The notes under the pieces are model-generated. The model worked only from the letters and a program-made list of their open reading frames with translations. It was not told where the DNA came from and searched no databases. The position numbers and the translations under genes are program-made. A stretch of 64,000 nt of DNA from Bradyrhizobium canariense (GTDB taxonomy: Bacteria; Pseudomonadota; Alphaproteobacteria; Rhizobiales; Xanthobacteraceae), in contig NZ_LT629750.1 of the NCBI RefSeq assembly GCF_900105125.1, positions 6,413,001 through 6,477,000 of the forward strand, given 5' to 3'. Shown piece by piece: positions 33,141 through 41,356 of the stretch. Numbering within the stretch: the stretch's first letter is position 1; each line of letters starts with the position of its first letter.

Positions 33141-34697
33141 ATGCTCCAGCAGGCCACTATCAGTGCGGCTCATTGGACTTATCTTGCAGGGGTCGCGGCG
33201 GTCGTGCTCACCATGGTCTTTCGCGCGAACGTGGTTGTCCCATCCATAATCGCCACGTTTGCCGTTGCTTTGGCGTGGACCGGGAGTCCGGTAACTGCCC
33301 TCGCAAGCATCTTCAATGCGAGTTTCGTCGCCGCCAAGGAGCTGTTCAACATCTTCCTGGTGATCGCCCTGATCACCTCGCTGCTGAACGCGCTGAAGTC
33401 GCTGCGCTCCGACGTGCTGATGGTGCAGCCGTTCCGCGCGGTGATGACCAACGGCCACTCCGCGTTCTTCATCCTCGCCGCCGTGACTTACGTCATTTCG
33501 TTGTTCTTCTGGCCGACGCCTGCGGTTCCGCTGGTGTCCGCGGTGCTGCTGCCCGCGGCGATCGTCGCCGGGCTGCCGCCGCTCGCCGGCGCCATGGCGA
33601 TCGCGATCGCCGGGCAGGGCATGGCGCTGTCGTCCGATTACGTGATCGGCGTAGCACCAGGCATCAGCGCCAAGGCTGCCGGCGCGGCGATCAGCGCCGC
33701 GGCGGTGGCCGACCGCGCGCTGTCGCTATCGCTGATCACCGGCGGCATCGCATTGCTGTTGGCCTATTTCTCGATCCGCAAGCTGATCCAGCCGGGCAGC
33801 GAGGCGTTGCTCGAGCGGTGGCAGCGCCAGTCGGTCAACGGCGAACTTGAGCGGCTGGAAGCCGTCGGCACGTTCGACAAGGCCGAGATGGCCCGCGGCA
33901 CCAGCACCAGCTACGAAGAACCGCTCACCATTGATGCCGAGATCCGGCACGAGCGGCCGCACGTCGCGACGCGCCACGAGGCCTGGTCGAAACTATTCGC
34001 GATTCTCGCGCCACTCGGCTTCGCCGCCGTGATCGCGGTGATGGTGCTGCCGAAACTCGGCGTCGACATTGGCTCGGCCGAACTCAAGGGCGGCGCCGCC
34101 GCCGCTTTGGTCGGCGGCATGGGCGCGGCGCTGATGATCCTGGCGACGCTCGCCGCCGAGGGCGCGCGCCGCAGTCTCGACGTCTGCGCCGACCATATCA
34201 CTGACGGCTTCGTGTTCGCGTTCAAGGCGATGGGCTCGGTGCTGCCGATCGCCGGCTTCTTCTTCCTGGGCGCGGGCGGCGACCTCGCCGCCGGCGTCCT
34301 CAATGTCCCGGTCGGCGACGCGCCGCCGCTGCTGTTCAACCTGATCCAGAGCGCGGAGCCGTGGATTCCGCACAGCCACATCCTGGTGGCGTTCGGCGTC
34401 CTGCTGGTCGGCATGATCACCGGCGTCGACGGCTCCGGTTTCGCTGGCCTGCCGCTGACCGGCTCGCTGGCCGGCGCGCTCGGACCGACCGTCGGGCTCG
34501 ATGTCACCACGTTGTGCGCCGTCGGACAGATGGGCGCGGTGTGGACCGGCGGCGGGACGTTGATCGCGTGGTCGTCGTTGATTGCCGTGGCCGGGTTCGC
34601 GCGGGTGTCCGTGCTCGACACAGTTCGGGCGCTGCTGCTGCCCGTGCTGGCCGGGCTCGCCGTCTCCACAATCTGTGCCGTGTTGTTCTGGAGCTAG
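33141..34697 (+). CDS. Multi-span inner-membrane permease of unassigned family
   Basis: 518 residues with about a dozen hydrophobic segments and one hydrophilic central loop (around residues 220-285). Conserved-looking stretches are FFWPTPAVPLVSAVLLPAA, GQGMALSSDYVIGVAPG and GVDGSGFAGLPLTGSLAG. They recall ion-transporter-superfamily carriers (DcuC/GntP/CitM-like), but I cannot assign a family with certainty. The start ATG follows AAGGGGGGAG-like sequence. As first gene of the operon divergent from the diiron oxygenase, it probably imports the substrate. GC content is clearly higher than in the facing ferredoxin operon. Confidence 0.75.
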   Translation: MLQQATISAAHWTYLAGVAAVVLTMVFRANVVVPSIIATFAVALAWTGSPVTALASIFNASFVAAKELFNIFLVIALITSLLNALKSLRSDVLMVQPFRAVMTNGHSAFFILAAVTYVISLFFWPTPAVPLVSAVLLPAAIVAGLPPLAGAMAIAIAGQGMALSSDYVIGVAPGISAKAAGAAISAAAVADRALSLSLITGGIALLLAYFSIRKLIQPGSEALLERWQRQSVNGELERLEAVGTFDKAEMARGTSTSYEEPLTIDAEIRHERPHVATRHEAWSKLFAILAPLGFAAVIAVMVLPKLGVDIGSAELKGGAAAALVGGMGAALMILATLAAEGARRSLDVCADHITDGFVFAFKAMGSVLPIAGFFFLGAGGDLAAGVLNVPVGDAPPLLFNLIQSAEPWIPHSHILVAFGVLLVGMITGVDGSGFAGLPLTGSLAGALGPTVGLDVTTLCAVGQMGAVWTGGGTLIAWSSLIAVAGFARVSVLDTVRALLLPVLAGLAVSTICAVLFWS

Positions 34698-34746
34698 ACC
34701 ACGATCCGGAAAAGTGGAAACCGGTTTTTCGAACGGACCATGCTTA
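34698..34746. repeat. Intergenic palindromic repeat (REP-like), copy 2
   Basis: Reverse-oriented copy of the element at 7721-7770: it contains GATCCGGAAAAGTGGAAACC, then GGTTTTTCGAACGGACCATGC. It sits between the permease and aldehyde dehydrogenase genes of one operon and may influence mRNA stability there. Confidence 0.75.
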
Positions 34747-34776
34747 GAAAAGAAGATGAGATGAGGAAAAATCGTC

Positions 34777-36276
34777 ATGACTGAAACCGCAACCTCCCTC
34801 GGGCGCGCCTACGCGGCGCGTACCGGAAGCATTGAAGACTTCAGGAATTACATCGACGGACAATGGTCGGCGGGCGAAACCGGCGAAACCATCGACAATA
34901 TCAGTCCGGCGGATACCCGCGACATTGTCGGCCGGTTTCCGGCCTCCTCGGCGAAGGATGCGGATGCGGCGGTCCGCGCGGCCGCAGCAGCCTTCGCAAG
35001 CTGGAAAAAGACTTCCGTGTCCGCCCGGGCGAAGATTCTGAACGCCGCAGCCGACTATCTGGACGCCAATGTCGATCGCTTCGCCGCGGAATTGACGCGG
35101 GAGATGGGCAAGGCGCTCAATCTGAGCAAGGACGAGATCCTGCGCTCGGCACAGACCCTGCGGTTCTATGCGGTCGAAGGCCAGTCGTTCACGGGCGAGA
35201 CCTTTCCCAACGACGATCCCGACATGATCGTCTACAGCCAGCGCGAACCGCTCGGCGTGGTGTCGGTGATCACGCCGTGGAATTTTCCGGTGTCGATCCC
35301 GGCGCGCAAGATTGCGCCGGCGCTGATCGCCGGCAACACCGTGGTGTTCAAGCCGTCGTCGGATGCGCCGATGAGCGGCTATCGCCTCACGGAGGCCTTC
35401 GTCGCCGCCGGGATTCCCAAGGGCGTGCTCAATTTCATCACCGGAGGCGCCGCCGATGTCGGCCCGGCCATCACGGTGCCGTCGGTGGTCCGCGCGATCT
35501 CGTTCACCGGCTCGACCACGGCCGGTGAGCAGATCCATCGCTCGGTCGGCTTCACCACCCGCACCCAGATGGAGCTTGGCGGCAAGAACCCGCTGATCGT
35601 GATGGAGGATGCCGATCTCGACAAGGCCGTCGATCTAACCATCAAGGGCGGCCTGTCGCTCAGCGGCCAGGCCTGCACGGGCACCAGCCGCGTGCTGGTG
35701 ATGAAGCAGGTGAAGGCGGCATTCACCGAGAAGCTCGTCGCTCGGGTGAAGGCGCTGAAGGTCGGCGACGGCATGGTCGCGGGTTACGATATCGGACCGC
35801 TGGCGACCGCGCGGCAACTGGACACGGTGCTGCGCTACATCGCGATCGGAAAGAGTGAGGCGACGCTGTTGTGCGGCGGCGAGCGCCTGAGCGGTCCGGC
35901 CTATGATCACGGTTATTACGTGTCGCCGGCGATTTTCACCGATGTCACCCAGGACATGCGGATCGCCCGCGAGGAAATCTTCGGGCCGGTGATCGCCCTT
36001 ATCGAGGTAACGAGCTATGCGGATGCCATCGCCAAGGCGAACGACACCGAGTACGGGCTGTCCTCCGCGATCGCGACCCGCAATCCACGCTACATCCACG
36101 ACTTCGCGAGCGACATCGAATCCGGAACGGTCAAGATCAATCGCACCACCACCGGCAACCTAATCAACGCGCCGTTCGGCGGCCTGAAGCGCTCCAGCAC
36201 CTCGACCTTCCGCGAGTCCGGCCGCGCCGCGCTGGAATTCTATACCCAGATCAAGACGGTCTATCGCGGCTGCTGA
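34777..36276 (+). CDS. NAD(P)-dependent aldehyde dehydrogenase
   Basis: 499 residues, full length. N in TPWNFPVSIPARK, catalytic Glu in MELGGKNPLIVM and nucleophilic Cys in LSGQACTGTSRVLV are present. The YSQREPLGVVSVITPWNFP and NAPFGGLKRSSTSTFRESG blocks resemble alpha-ketoglutaric- and succinate-semialdehyde-type dehydrogenases. It probably oxidises an aldehyde formed downstream of the diiron oxygenase. It belongs to the operon permease-dehydrogenase-HbpS-reductase-GGT. Confidence 0.88.
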   Translation: MTETATSLGRAYAARTGSIEDFRNYIDGQWSAGETGETIDNISPADTRDIVGRFPASSAKDADAAVRAAAAAFASWKKTSVSARAKILNAAADYLDANVDRFAAELTREMGKALNLSKDEILRSAQTLRFYAVEGQSFTGETFPNDDPDMIVYSQREPLGVVSVITPWNFPVSIPARKIAPALIAGNTVVFKPSSDAPMSGYRLTEAFVAAGIPKGVLNFITGGAADVGPAITVPSVVRAISFTGSTTAGEQIHRSVGFTTRTQMELGGKNPLIVMEDADLDKAVDLTIKGGLSLSGQACTGTSRVLVMKQVKAAFTEKLVARVKALKVGDGMVAGYDIGPLATARQLDTVLRYIAIGKSEATLLCGGERLSGPAYDHGYYVSPAIFTDVTQDMRIAREEIFGPVIALIEVTSYADAIAKANDTEYGLSSAIATRNPRYIHDFASDIESGTVKINRTTTGNLINAPFGGLKRSSTSTFRESGRAALEFYTQIKTVYRGC

Positions 36277-36335
36277 CCCGCGACTGACTTCACTCATCCG
36301 ATAATTTTCACAGGTCAAACCACCGGGACACCCAC

Positions 36336-36815
36336 ATGAGATCGTCATTCAAGCTCGAACTCGAAGAAGCGCGTGTTATGGTCGCCGCCGCTATCCGCAA
36401 ATCGCAAGAGATCGGCGTACTGGAAACCGTCTGCGTCGCCGACGAGGGCGGCTATCCGCTGGCGCTGGAGCGCATGGACCGTGCCCGTGTGACCGGACCG
36501 CAGATCGCCTGGAACAAGGCCTTCACCGCAGCCGGGCACAAGCGCTCGACCCATCTGTTCAACCAGTCGCCTAATGGCCCGGCGCTGCCGGGCAACGAAG
36601 CATTCGGCATTCAGTGGAGCTTCGAGGGCCGCTTCGCGGTGTTCGTCGGCGGCTTTCCGATCGTGGTCGACGACGAGGTCGTCGGCGGCATTGGCCTCAG
36701 CGGCGGCAACGGCGAGCAGGATACCGCCTGCGGCGTCGCGGCCCTGCAGGCGCTGCAGGAGCTGCTGACGCCGAAGAAGCATCGCGTGCTGGTCAAGGCC
36801 GACATCAAGTTGTGA
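36336..36815 (+). CDS. GlcG/HbpS-family protein
   Basis: 159 residues with the GlcG/HbpS (DUF336) pattern: an N-terminal helix, VCVADEGGYPLALERMDRA, GPQIAWNKAFTAAGHKRST, GGFPIVVDDEVVGGIGLSGG and GEQDTACGVAALQAL. Family members bind haem or act as small cofactor or substrate-binding proteins, often encoded with oxidoreductases and oxygenases of catabolic operons. The role here is unknown. The stop lies 11 bases before the start of the reductase gene. Confidence 0.85.
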   Translation: MRSSFKLELEEARVMVAAAIRKSQEIGVLETVCVADEGGYPLALERMDRARVTGPQIAWNKAFTAAGHKRSTHLFNQSPNGPALPGNEAFGIQWSFEGRFAVFVGGFPIVVDDEVVGGIGLSGGNGEQDTACGVAALQALQELLTPKKHRVLVKADIKL

Positions 36816-36826
36816 CGGAGGAAGTC

Positions 36827-37840
36827 GTGACTTTCCGAATACAAATCGCGCACACGGACCAATCCTTCGACGTGGAGTCCGGCGAGACAATTCTGGCGGC
36901 TGCGTTGCGCGCGAACGTCAATCTGGAACACGATTGTCAACTTGGCGGCTGCGGTACGTGCCGCATCAAGCTGATCGAGGGCTCAGTCGCGTATGATGAG
37001 TTTCCGCTGGCGTTGACGCCGGAAGAAGAAGATCAAGGTTACGCACTGGCCTGTCAGGCCAAGCCCGAATGCAACCTCGTCATTAGCTCGGCCTTCGCCC
37101 AAGCAGAGATGCCGACCGCCGCGCACCATCTTGCAACAGTTCACGCCATTCGGCCCGTCAGTCCACTGGTTACCCGTCTTGTGCTGGAAGTTCCTGCTGT
37201 AACAGAGTTGGACTACCGGCCAGGGCAGCACATGAACGTCATCCTTCCCGATAATAGCACACGAAGTTTTTCAATGGCGTCCGCCCCACAAGACAATCGG
37301 ATCGATTTCCACGTGAGGCATATCGAAGGCGGTAGATTCACCCAAGATATACTTGGAAACCTAAAGGTCGGCGAGGCGCTGCATGTAGAGTTGCCGCTGG
37401 GAGGTTTTTATTTCCGCGCCGATGATGACCGGCCTTTACTGATGGTTGCGACCGGCACCGGGTTGGCGCCCATCAAAGCGATCCTTGAGTCTCTAATGTG
37501 CGATCCGAGCTGTCCGCCGGTCTGCCTATATTGGGGTGCACGGACCGCTGCCGATCTCTATCTGCATGATGAGATCTTGACATGGTCCGACCGGCTCTAC
37601 GAATTCAAATTCATGCCGGTACTATCCCGTGCTGCGCCCACGTGGCGGGGACGTCGCGGCTACGTGCAAGATGCGGTGGCTGCAGATTTCGAGGACCTCT
37701 CTGAACACGCGATCTATCTGTGCGGATCACCCGAGATGATCTTCAGCGCCAAGCAAGCCTTTGCAGCTCGCGGCGCTTCGATCGAGCACATATATACCGA
37801 GGGTTTCACTCTGCAGCATTCTCTGCCGGTTCCTTCCTGA
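36827..37840 (+). CDS. [2Fe-2S]-FAD-NAD(P)H ferredoxin-type reductase
   Basis: 337 residues from the GTG at 36827, preceded by ACGGAGGAA; a GTG at 36812 overlapping the previous stop is the alternative. N-terminal ferredoxin domain (CQLGGCGTCRIKL, last Cys in ALACQAKPE), then FAD domain (RSFSMAS) and NAD domain (GTGLAPIKAIL, YLCGSPEMI). The order is that of phenol/methane monooxygenase and CDP-glucoseen reductases. It is the only NAD(P)H-dependent electron donor in the region and could feed the two ferredoxins and the diiron protein encoded divergently. Base use is less GC-rich than that of its operon neighbours. Confidence 0.88.
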   Translation: MTFRIQIAHTDQSFDVESGETILAAALRANVNLEHDCQLGGCGTCRIKLIEGSVAYDEFPLALTPEEEDQGYALACQAKPECNLVISSAFAQAEMPTAAHHLATVHAIRPVSPLVTRLVLEVPAVTELDYRPGQHMNVILPDNSTRSFSMASAPQDNRIDFHVRHIEGGRFTQDILGNLKVGEALHVELPLGGFYFRADDDRPLLMVATGTGLAPIKAILESLMCDPSCPPVCLYWGARTAADLYLHDEILTWSDRLYEFKFMPVLSRAAPTWRGRRGYVQDAVAADFEDLSEHAIYLCGSPEMIFSAKQAFAARGASIEHIYTEGFTLQHSLPVPS

Positions 37841-37848
37841 CAGAATCC

Positions 37849-39651
37849 ATGCGCAAAAATATCACCGATCCGTTCACCACGAGGCCGGAAATCGAAGGCA
37901 CTTTCAGCGTCGTCACCTCGACCCACTGGATCGCCACCGCGGTCGGAATGGGCATTCTGGAGAAAGGCGGCAACGCTTTCGACGCCGGTGTCGCCACCGC
38001 GTTTACGCTGCAGGTTGTCGAGCCGCATCTGAACGGCCCGGGCGGCGACGTGCCGATCATCGTGCACGATGTCAAACGCGCCCGCACCGAGGTGATCTGC
38101 GGCCAGGGCCCGGCGCCGTCGGGCGCAACCATTGCGCACTACCGCAGCGAAGGCCTCGACATGGTGCCCGGCACGGGGCTGTTGGCCGCCTGCGTCCCCG
38201 GCACGTTCGAATCCTGGATGCTGCTGCTGCGCGATTACGGCACGATGCGGCTGCGCGATGTGCTGGAACCGGCCATCGCCTATGCCCGTGACGGCTATCC
38301 GCTGGTGGAGCGCGCCGCGGCGACGATCCAAACCGTCGAGCAATTGTTCAGGAACCACTGGACCACGTCGGCGGCGGTCTATTTGCCGAACAATGAAGTG
38401 CCAAAGCCCGGCACCCTCTTCACCAACCCAAGGCTTTCCGAGACTTATGCCCGCATCTTAAAGGAAGCCGAAAGCGCGGGCGCCGACCGTGTCGCGCAGA
38501 TTGAACGGGCGCGAAAGGCCTGGTCCCATGGTTTCGTCGCCGAGGCGATCGGTCAATTCTGCCGGACCCAGGAGATCATGGATGTCAGCGGCGCGCCGCA
38601 TCGCGGCGTGCTGACTGCCGACGACATGGCGCGCTGGCAGCCCACCATCGAAGCCCCGCTGACCTACGATTATGGCCGCTATACCGTCTGCAAACCCGGG
38701 GTCTGGAGCCAGGGACCGGTGATGCTGCAGCAGCTCGCGCTGCTCAAGGGATTCACGCTGGACGGGCTCGACCCGGCAGGACCCGAGTTCATTCACCTGC
38801 AAATCGAATGCGCCAAACTGGCCTACGCCGACCGCGAGAAGTTTTACGGCGATCCGAAGTTCAGCGAAATCCCGATCGCGACGCTGTTGTCCGATGCCTA
38901 TAATGACGAGCGACGCAAGTTGATCTCGGATCAGGCCTCGCTCGATTTCATCCCCGGCTCGGTCGAGGGCTTCGGTGCGGTGGTGAAATTGCGCCGCCAG
39001 GAAGGTCACCGCGAAGCCGTCGGCGCCATGGGCGCTGGCGAGCCGACCGTCGGCCGCTTCGGCGAGGTGCGCGGCGACACTGTGCATTTCGACATTATCG
39101 ATTCCGCCGGCAACATGATCTCGGCAACGCCCTCCGGCGGCTGGCTGCAATCATCGCCGGTCATCCCCGAACTCGGCTTCTGTCTCGGCAGCCGCGCACA
39201 GATGTTCTGGCTCGAGGAAAATCATCCTGCCGCACTGGCGCCGGGCAAGCGCCCGCGCACCACGCTCAGCCCGACCATGGCGCTGCGCGACGGTGAGCCT
39301 TATCTGGCCTGGGGTTCGCCCGGCGGCGATCAGCAGGATCAATGGATCACGCAATTCTTCCTGCGGCATGTCCATGCCAAGCTGAACCTGCAGGAAGCGA
39401 TCGACGCGCCCGCCTGGCATTCGGAGCATTTCCCGATCTCGTTCTGGCCACGCACCGCGCGGCCCGGCGTGCTGGTGGTGGAAGATCGCGTGTCGAAGGC
39501 GACCGTCGATACGCTGAAAGACCGCGGCCATATCGTCGAGACCGGCCCAAGCTGGTCGGAGGGCCGCCTTACGGCGGCCTCGAAAATCGGCAAACGCCGG
39601 CGTGCCGCCGCGAACCCGCGCGGCATGCAGGGCTACGCGGCCGGACGGTAG
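37849..39651 (+). CDS. Gamma-glutamyltransferase-family Ntn hydrolase
   Basis: 600 residues from the ATG at 37849. The N-terminal large-subunit blocks (ATAVGMGILEKGGNAFDAGV, EPHLNGPGGD) and the small-subunit start GDTVHFDIIDSAGN, with T411 as the expected self-cleavage nucleophile, place it in the GGT family. The catalytic-loop region TTLSPTMALRDGEPYLAWG is typical. No signal peptide is visible from this start, so it may be a cytoplasmic amidase- or acylase-like member (YwrD type) instead of a periplasmic glutathione enzyme. Last gene of the operon; cleavage of a gamma-glutamyl or other amide of the substrate is plausible. Confidence 0.85.
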   Translation: MRKNITDPFTTRPEIEGTFSVVTSTHWIATAVGMGILEKGGNAFDAGVATAFTLQVVEPHLNGPGGDVPIIVHDVKRARTEVICGQGPAPSGATIAHYRSEGLDMVPGTGLLAACVPGTFESWMLLLRDYGTMRLRDVLEPAIAYARDGYPLVERAAATIQTVEQLFRNHWTTSAAVYLPNNEVPKPGTLFTNPRLSETYARILKEAESAGADRVAQIERARKAWSHGFVAEAIGQFCRTQEIMDVSGAPHRGVLTADDMARWQPTIEAPLTYDYGRYTVCKPGVWSQGPVMLQQLALLKGFTLDGLDPAGPEFIHLQIECAKLAYADREKFYGDPKFSEIPIATLLSDAYNDERRKLISDQASLDFIPGSVEGFGAVVKLRRQEGHREAVGAMGAGEPTVGRFGEVRGDTVHFDIIDSAGNMISATPSGGWLQSSPVIPELGFCLGSRAQMFWLEENHPAALAPGKRPRTTLSPTMALRDGEPYLAWGSPGGDQQDQWITQFFLRHVHAKLNLQEAIDAPAWHSEHFPISFWPRTARPGVLVVEDRVSKATVDTLKDRGHIVETGPSWSEGRLTAASKIGKRRRAAANPRGMQGYAAGR

Positions 39652-39655
39652 CGAA
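39633..39655 (+). repeat. 23-bp direct repeat, copy 1
   Basis: CTACGCGGCCGGACGGTAGC plus GAA, covering the last codons and stop of the GGT-like gene. The second copy at 43093-43115 differs in one base. The two bracket the MFS-amidase segment. Confidence 0.6.
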
Positions 39656-40016
39656 GAAAGAATTGACCCTTGGCGAGGTAGGCCGGCCGCTCTAACCGTA
39701 GACGGCGCTGTTGCTTTCCCTGTCGGTCAGCCTTGTCCACATGCGGTCGATCACTGCGCCGAGCGAAGAGTTTCGCCGCCCCGCCGCACACGTGGCGGTC
39801 GTTCGAGCCGGTGTTCTCCCAGGAATTGTTGTTCAGTTAGGCAGATAGGGGCGCGGCGAACAACATCGGTCCGAACGGATCGATGTCGCCGTCATTCGCG
39901 TCTTCGTTCGATCAGGTTACCATCGAGGGATCGCCGCTGCGTTGCGGGTACCGAATCTCGCGCAACTGCGATGGCGACGCCAGAGTCTACCCCACCAAAC
40001 CACGCAGCCCCCGTGA
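39652..40016. other. Intergenic region without recognised gene
   Basis: 365 bases between the convergent GGT-like and MFS genes. Short open frames exist on both strands but none resembles a known protein or has a convincing ribosome-binding site. A minus-strand stretch at about 39700-39785 has coding-like codon order but is too short to name. Confidence 0.5.
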
Positions 40017-41324
40017 TCACGCAAGCCGGCCCGCGGGTGCCGGCTGGCGCCCGTCGTCATGGACGGTTACGCCCTCACCAGCTGTCTCGTCCAGTTCGAT
40101 GCCGGTGGTTTCCGGCAGCAGTGCGGCGGAGAGTATCACCATGGCATAACCAACGCCGGCCACCATAGCAATCGCCAGCGGCAGAGAGGTGCCATTGCTG
40201 CTCAGCCATCCCACCGACAGCGGGAAGAGCGAACCGATGACACGGCCCACGTTGTAGGACACGCCATAGCCGGTCGCGCGAACGTCGTTCGGATACGACT
40301 CCGAGATAGTCGCGCCGATGCCGGAGAACACGCCTTGCATCATTACTCCGAGCGGAAAGCCAAGGAACAGCATCGACGTATTGGAGACGGGGATCACCAT
40401 ATACGCCAGCGCCATCGCGAAGGCGCCTGCCGCGAAGACAATATAGGTCAGGCGGCGGCCCCATCGGTCCGTGGCGTAGGCGCCGGCCACGTAGCCGACA
40501 AACGAGCCGAGGATGGTCACGGTTAGATACGAACTGGTGCCGAAGACGGACAAGCCGCGCTCGGTCTTCAGGAAGGTCGGCAGCCACGTGGCGATCGCGT
40601 AATACGCTCCCAGCATGCCGCCGGATAACAGGCTGCACAGCACCGTCTTCCTCATCAGCGGTTTGCGGAACACGCGCATGAAGCTCTGCGCCGGCGACAC
40701 TCCGTTCTGCCGCGCGCGGCTCCTGAGAAAAAGCTCGGGTTCTTCCAGATTGCGACGCAAATACACCACTACCAACGCTGGCAGGATGCCGAGGAAGAAG
40801 CAAACCCGCCAAGCAATGTCCGGCGCGAACAAGTTGAAAGTGATCGCATAGGCGATCGCTGCGGCGCCCCAGCCAAACGAAAAGCTGCTTGCGGTAAAAC
40901 CGGAATATTTGCCTCGGTGCGCCGGGTTGCGGATCATCTCCGTCACCAGCACCATGCACAGCGACGATTCACCGCCGAAGCCAAGCCCCTGGATGGTGCG
41001 GAAGATCATAAGCTGCTCGGGCGAATTGGCCATGCCGCACAGGAAACAAGCTACCGCAAACACGACGATCGTCCAGCGCAGCACGCGCACGCGACCGTAG
41101 CGGTCCGCCAGCAGCCCCGCACCGATCGCGCCCACGAGGGACGATACCAGCGTCCACGTGACGATGGCGCCCGCTGCCGATTTGCTCATGCTCCACTGCG
41201 TAAGCAGCGTGGGAATCAGGAACGAATAGATCATGAAGTCGAAGACGTCGACCGCGTGTCCGAGGAACGCGCCATAGAAGCCCTTGCGTTCCATGCGTGA
41301 CAGCTCTTTAAACCAATCCAGCAT
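40017..41324 (-). CDS. MFS transporter (aromatic acid/metabolite:H+ symporter-like)
   Basis: 435 residues from the ATG at 41324, chosen because AAGGAGGGAG lies seven bases before it; the frame is open to 41360. Twelve membrane helices with MFS signatures: DVFDFMIYSFLIPTL in helix 1, GLLADRYGRVRVLRW after helix 2, and GAYATDRWGRRLTYI in the second half. The N-terminal FD motif in helix 1 is typical of the AAHS/metabolite symporter branch. It follows the amidase gene by 32 bp in one operon and probably imports the amidase substrate or a related acid. Confidence 0.88.
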   Translation of the reverse strand: MLDWFKELSRMERKGFYGAFLGHAVDVFDFMIYSFLIPTLLTQWSMSKSAAGAIVTWTLVSSLVGAIGAGLLADRYGRVRVLRWTIVVFAVACFLCGMANSPEQLMIFRTIQGLGFGGESSLCMVLVTEMIRNPAHRGKYSGFTASSFSFGWGAAAIAYAITFNLFAPDIAWRVCFFLGILPALVVVYLRRNLEEPELFLRSRARQNGVSPAQSFMRVFRKPLMRKTVLCSLLSGGMLGAYYAIATWLPTFLKTERGLSVFGTSSYLTVTILGSFVGYVAGAYATDRWGRRLTYIVFAAGAFAMALAYMVIPVSNTSMLFLGFPLGVMMQGVFSGIGATISESYPNDVRATGYGVSYNVGRVIGSLFPLSVGWLSSNGTSLPLAIAMVAGVGYAMVILSAALLPETTGIELDETAGEGVTVHDDGRQPAPAGRLA

Positions 41325-41356
41325 TATCGCTCCCTCCTTGCGGTTGTACGTGGCCT

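Noticed and set aside
39652..40016. Small genes in the GGT-MFS gap
   Set aside because: Short open frames on both strands lack ribosome-binding sites and family resemblance.
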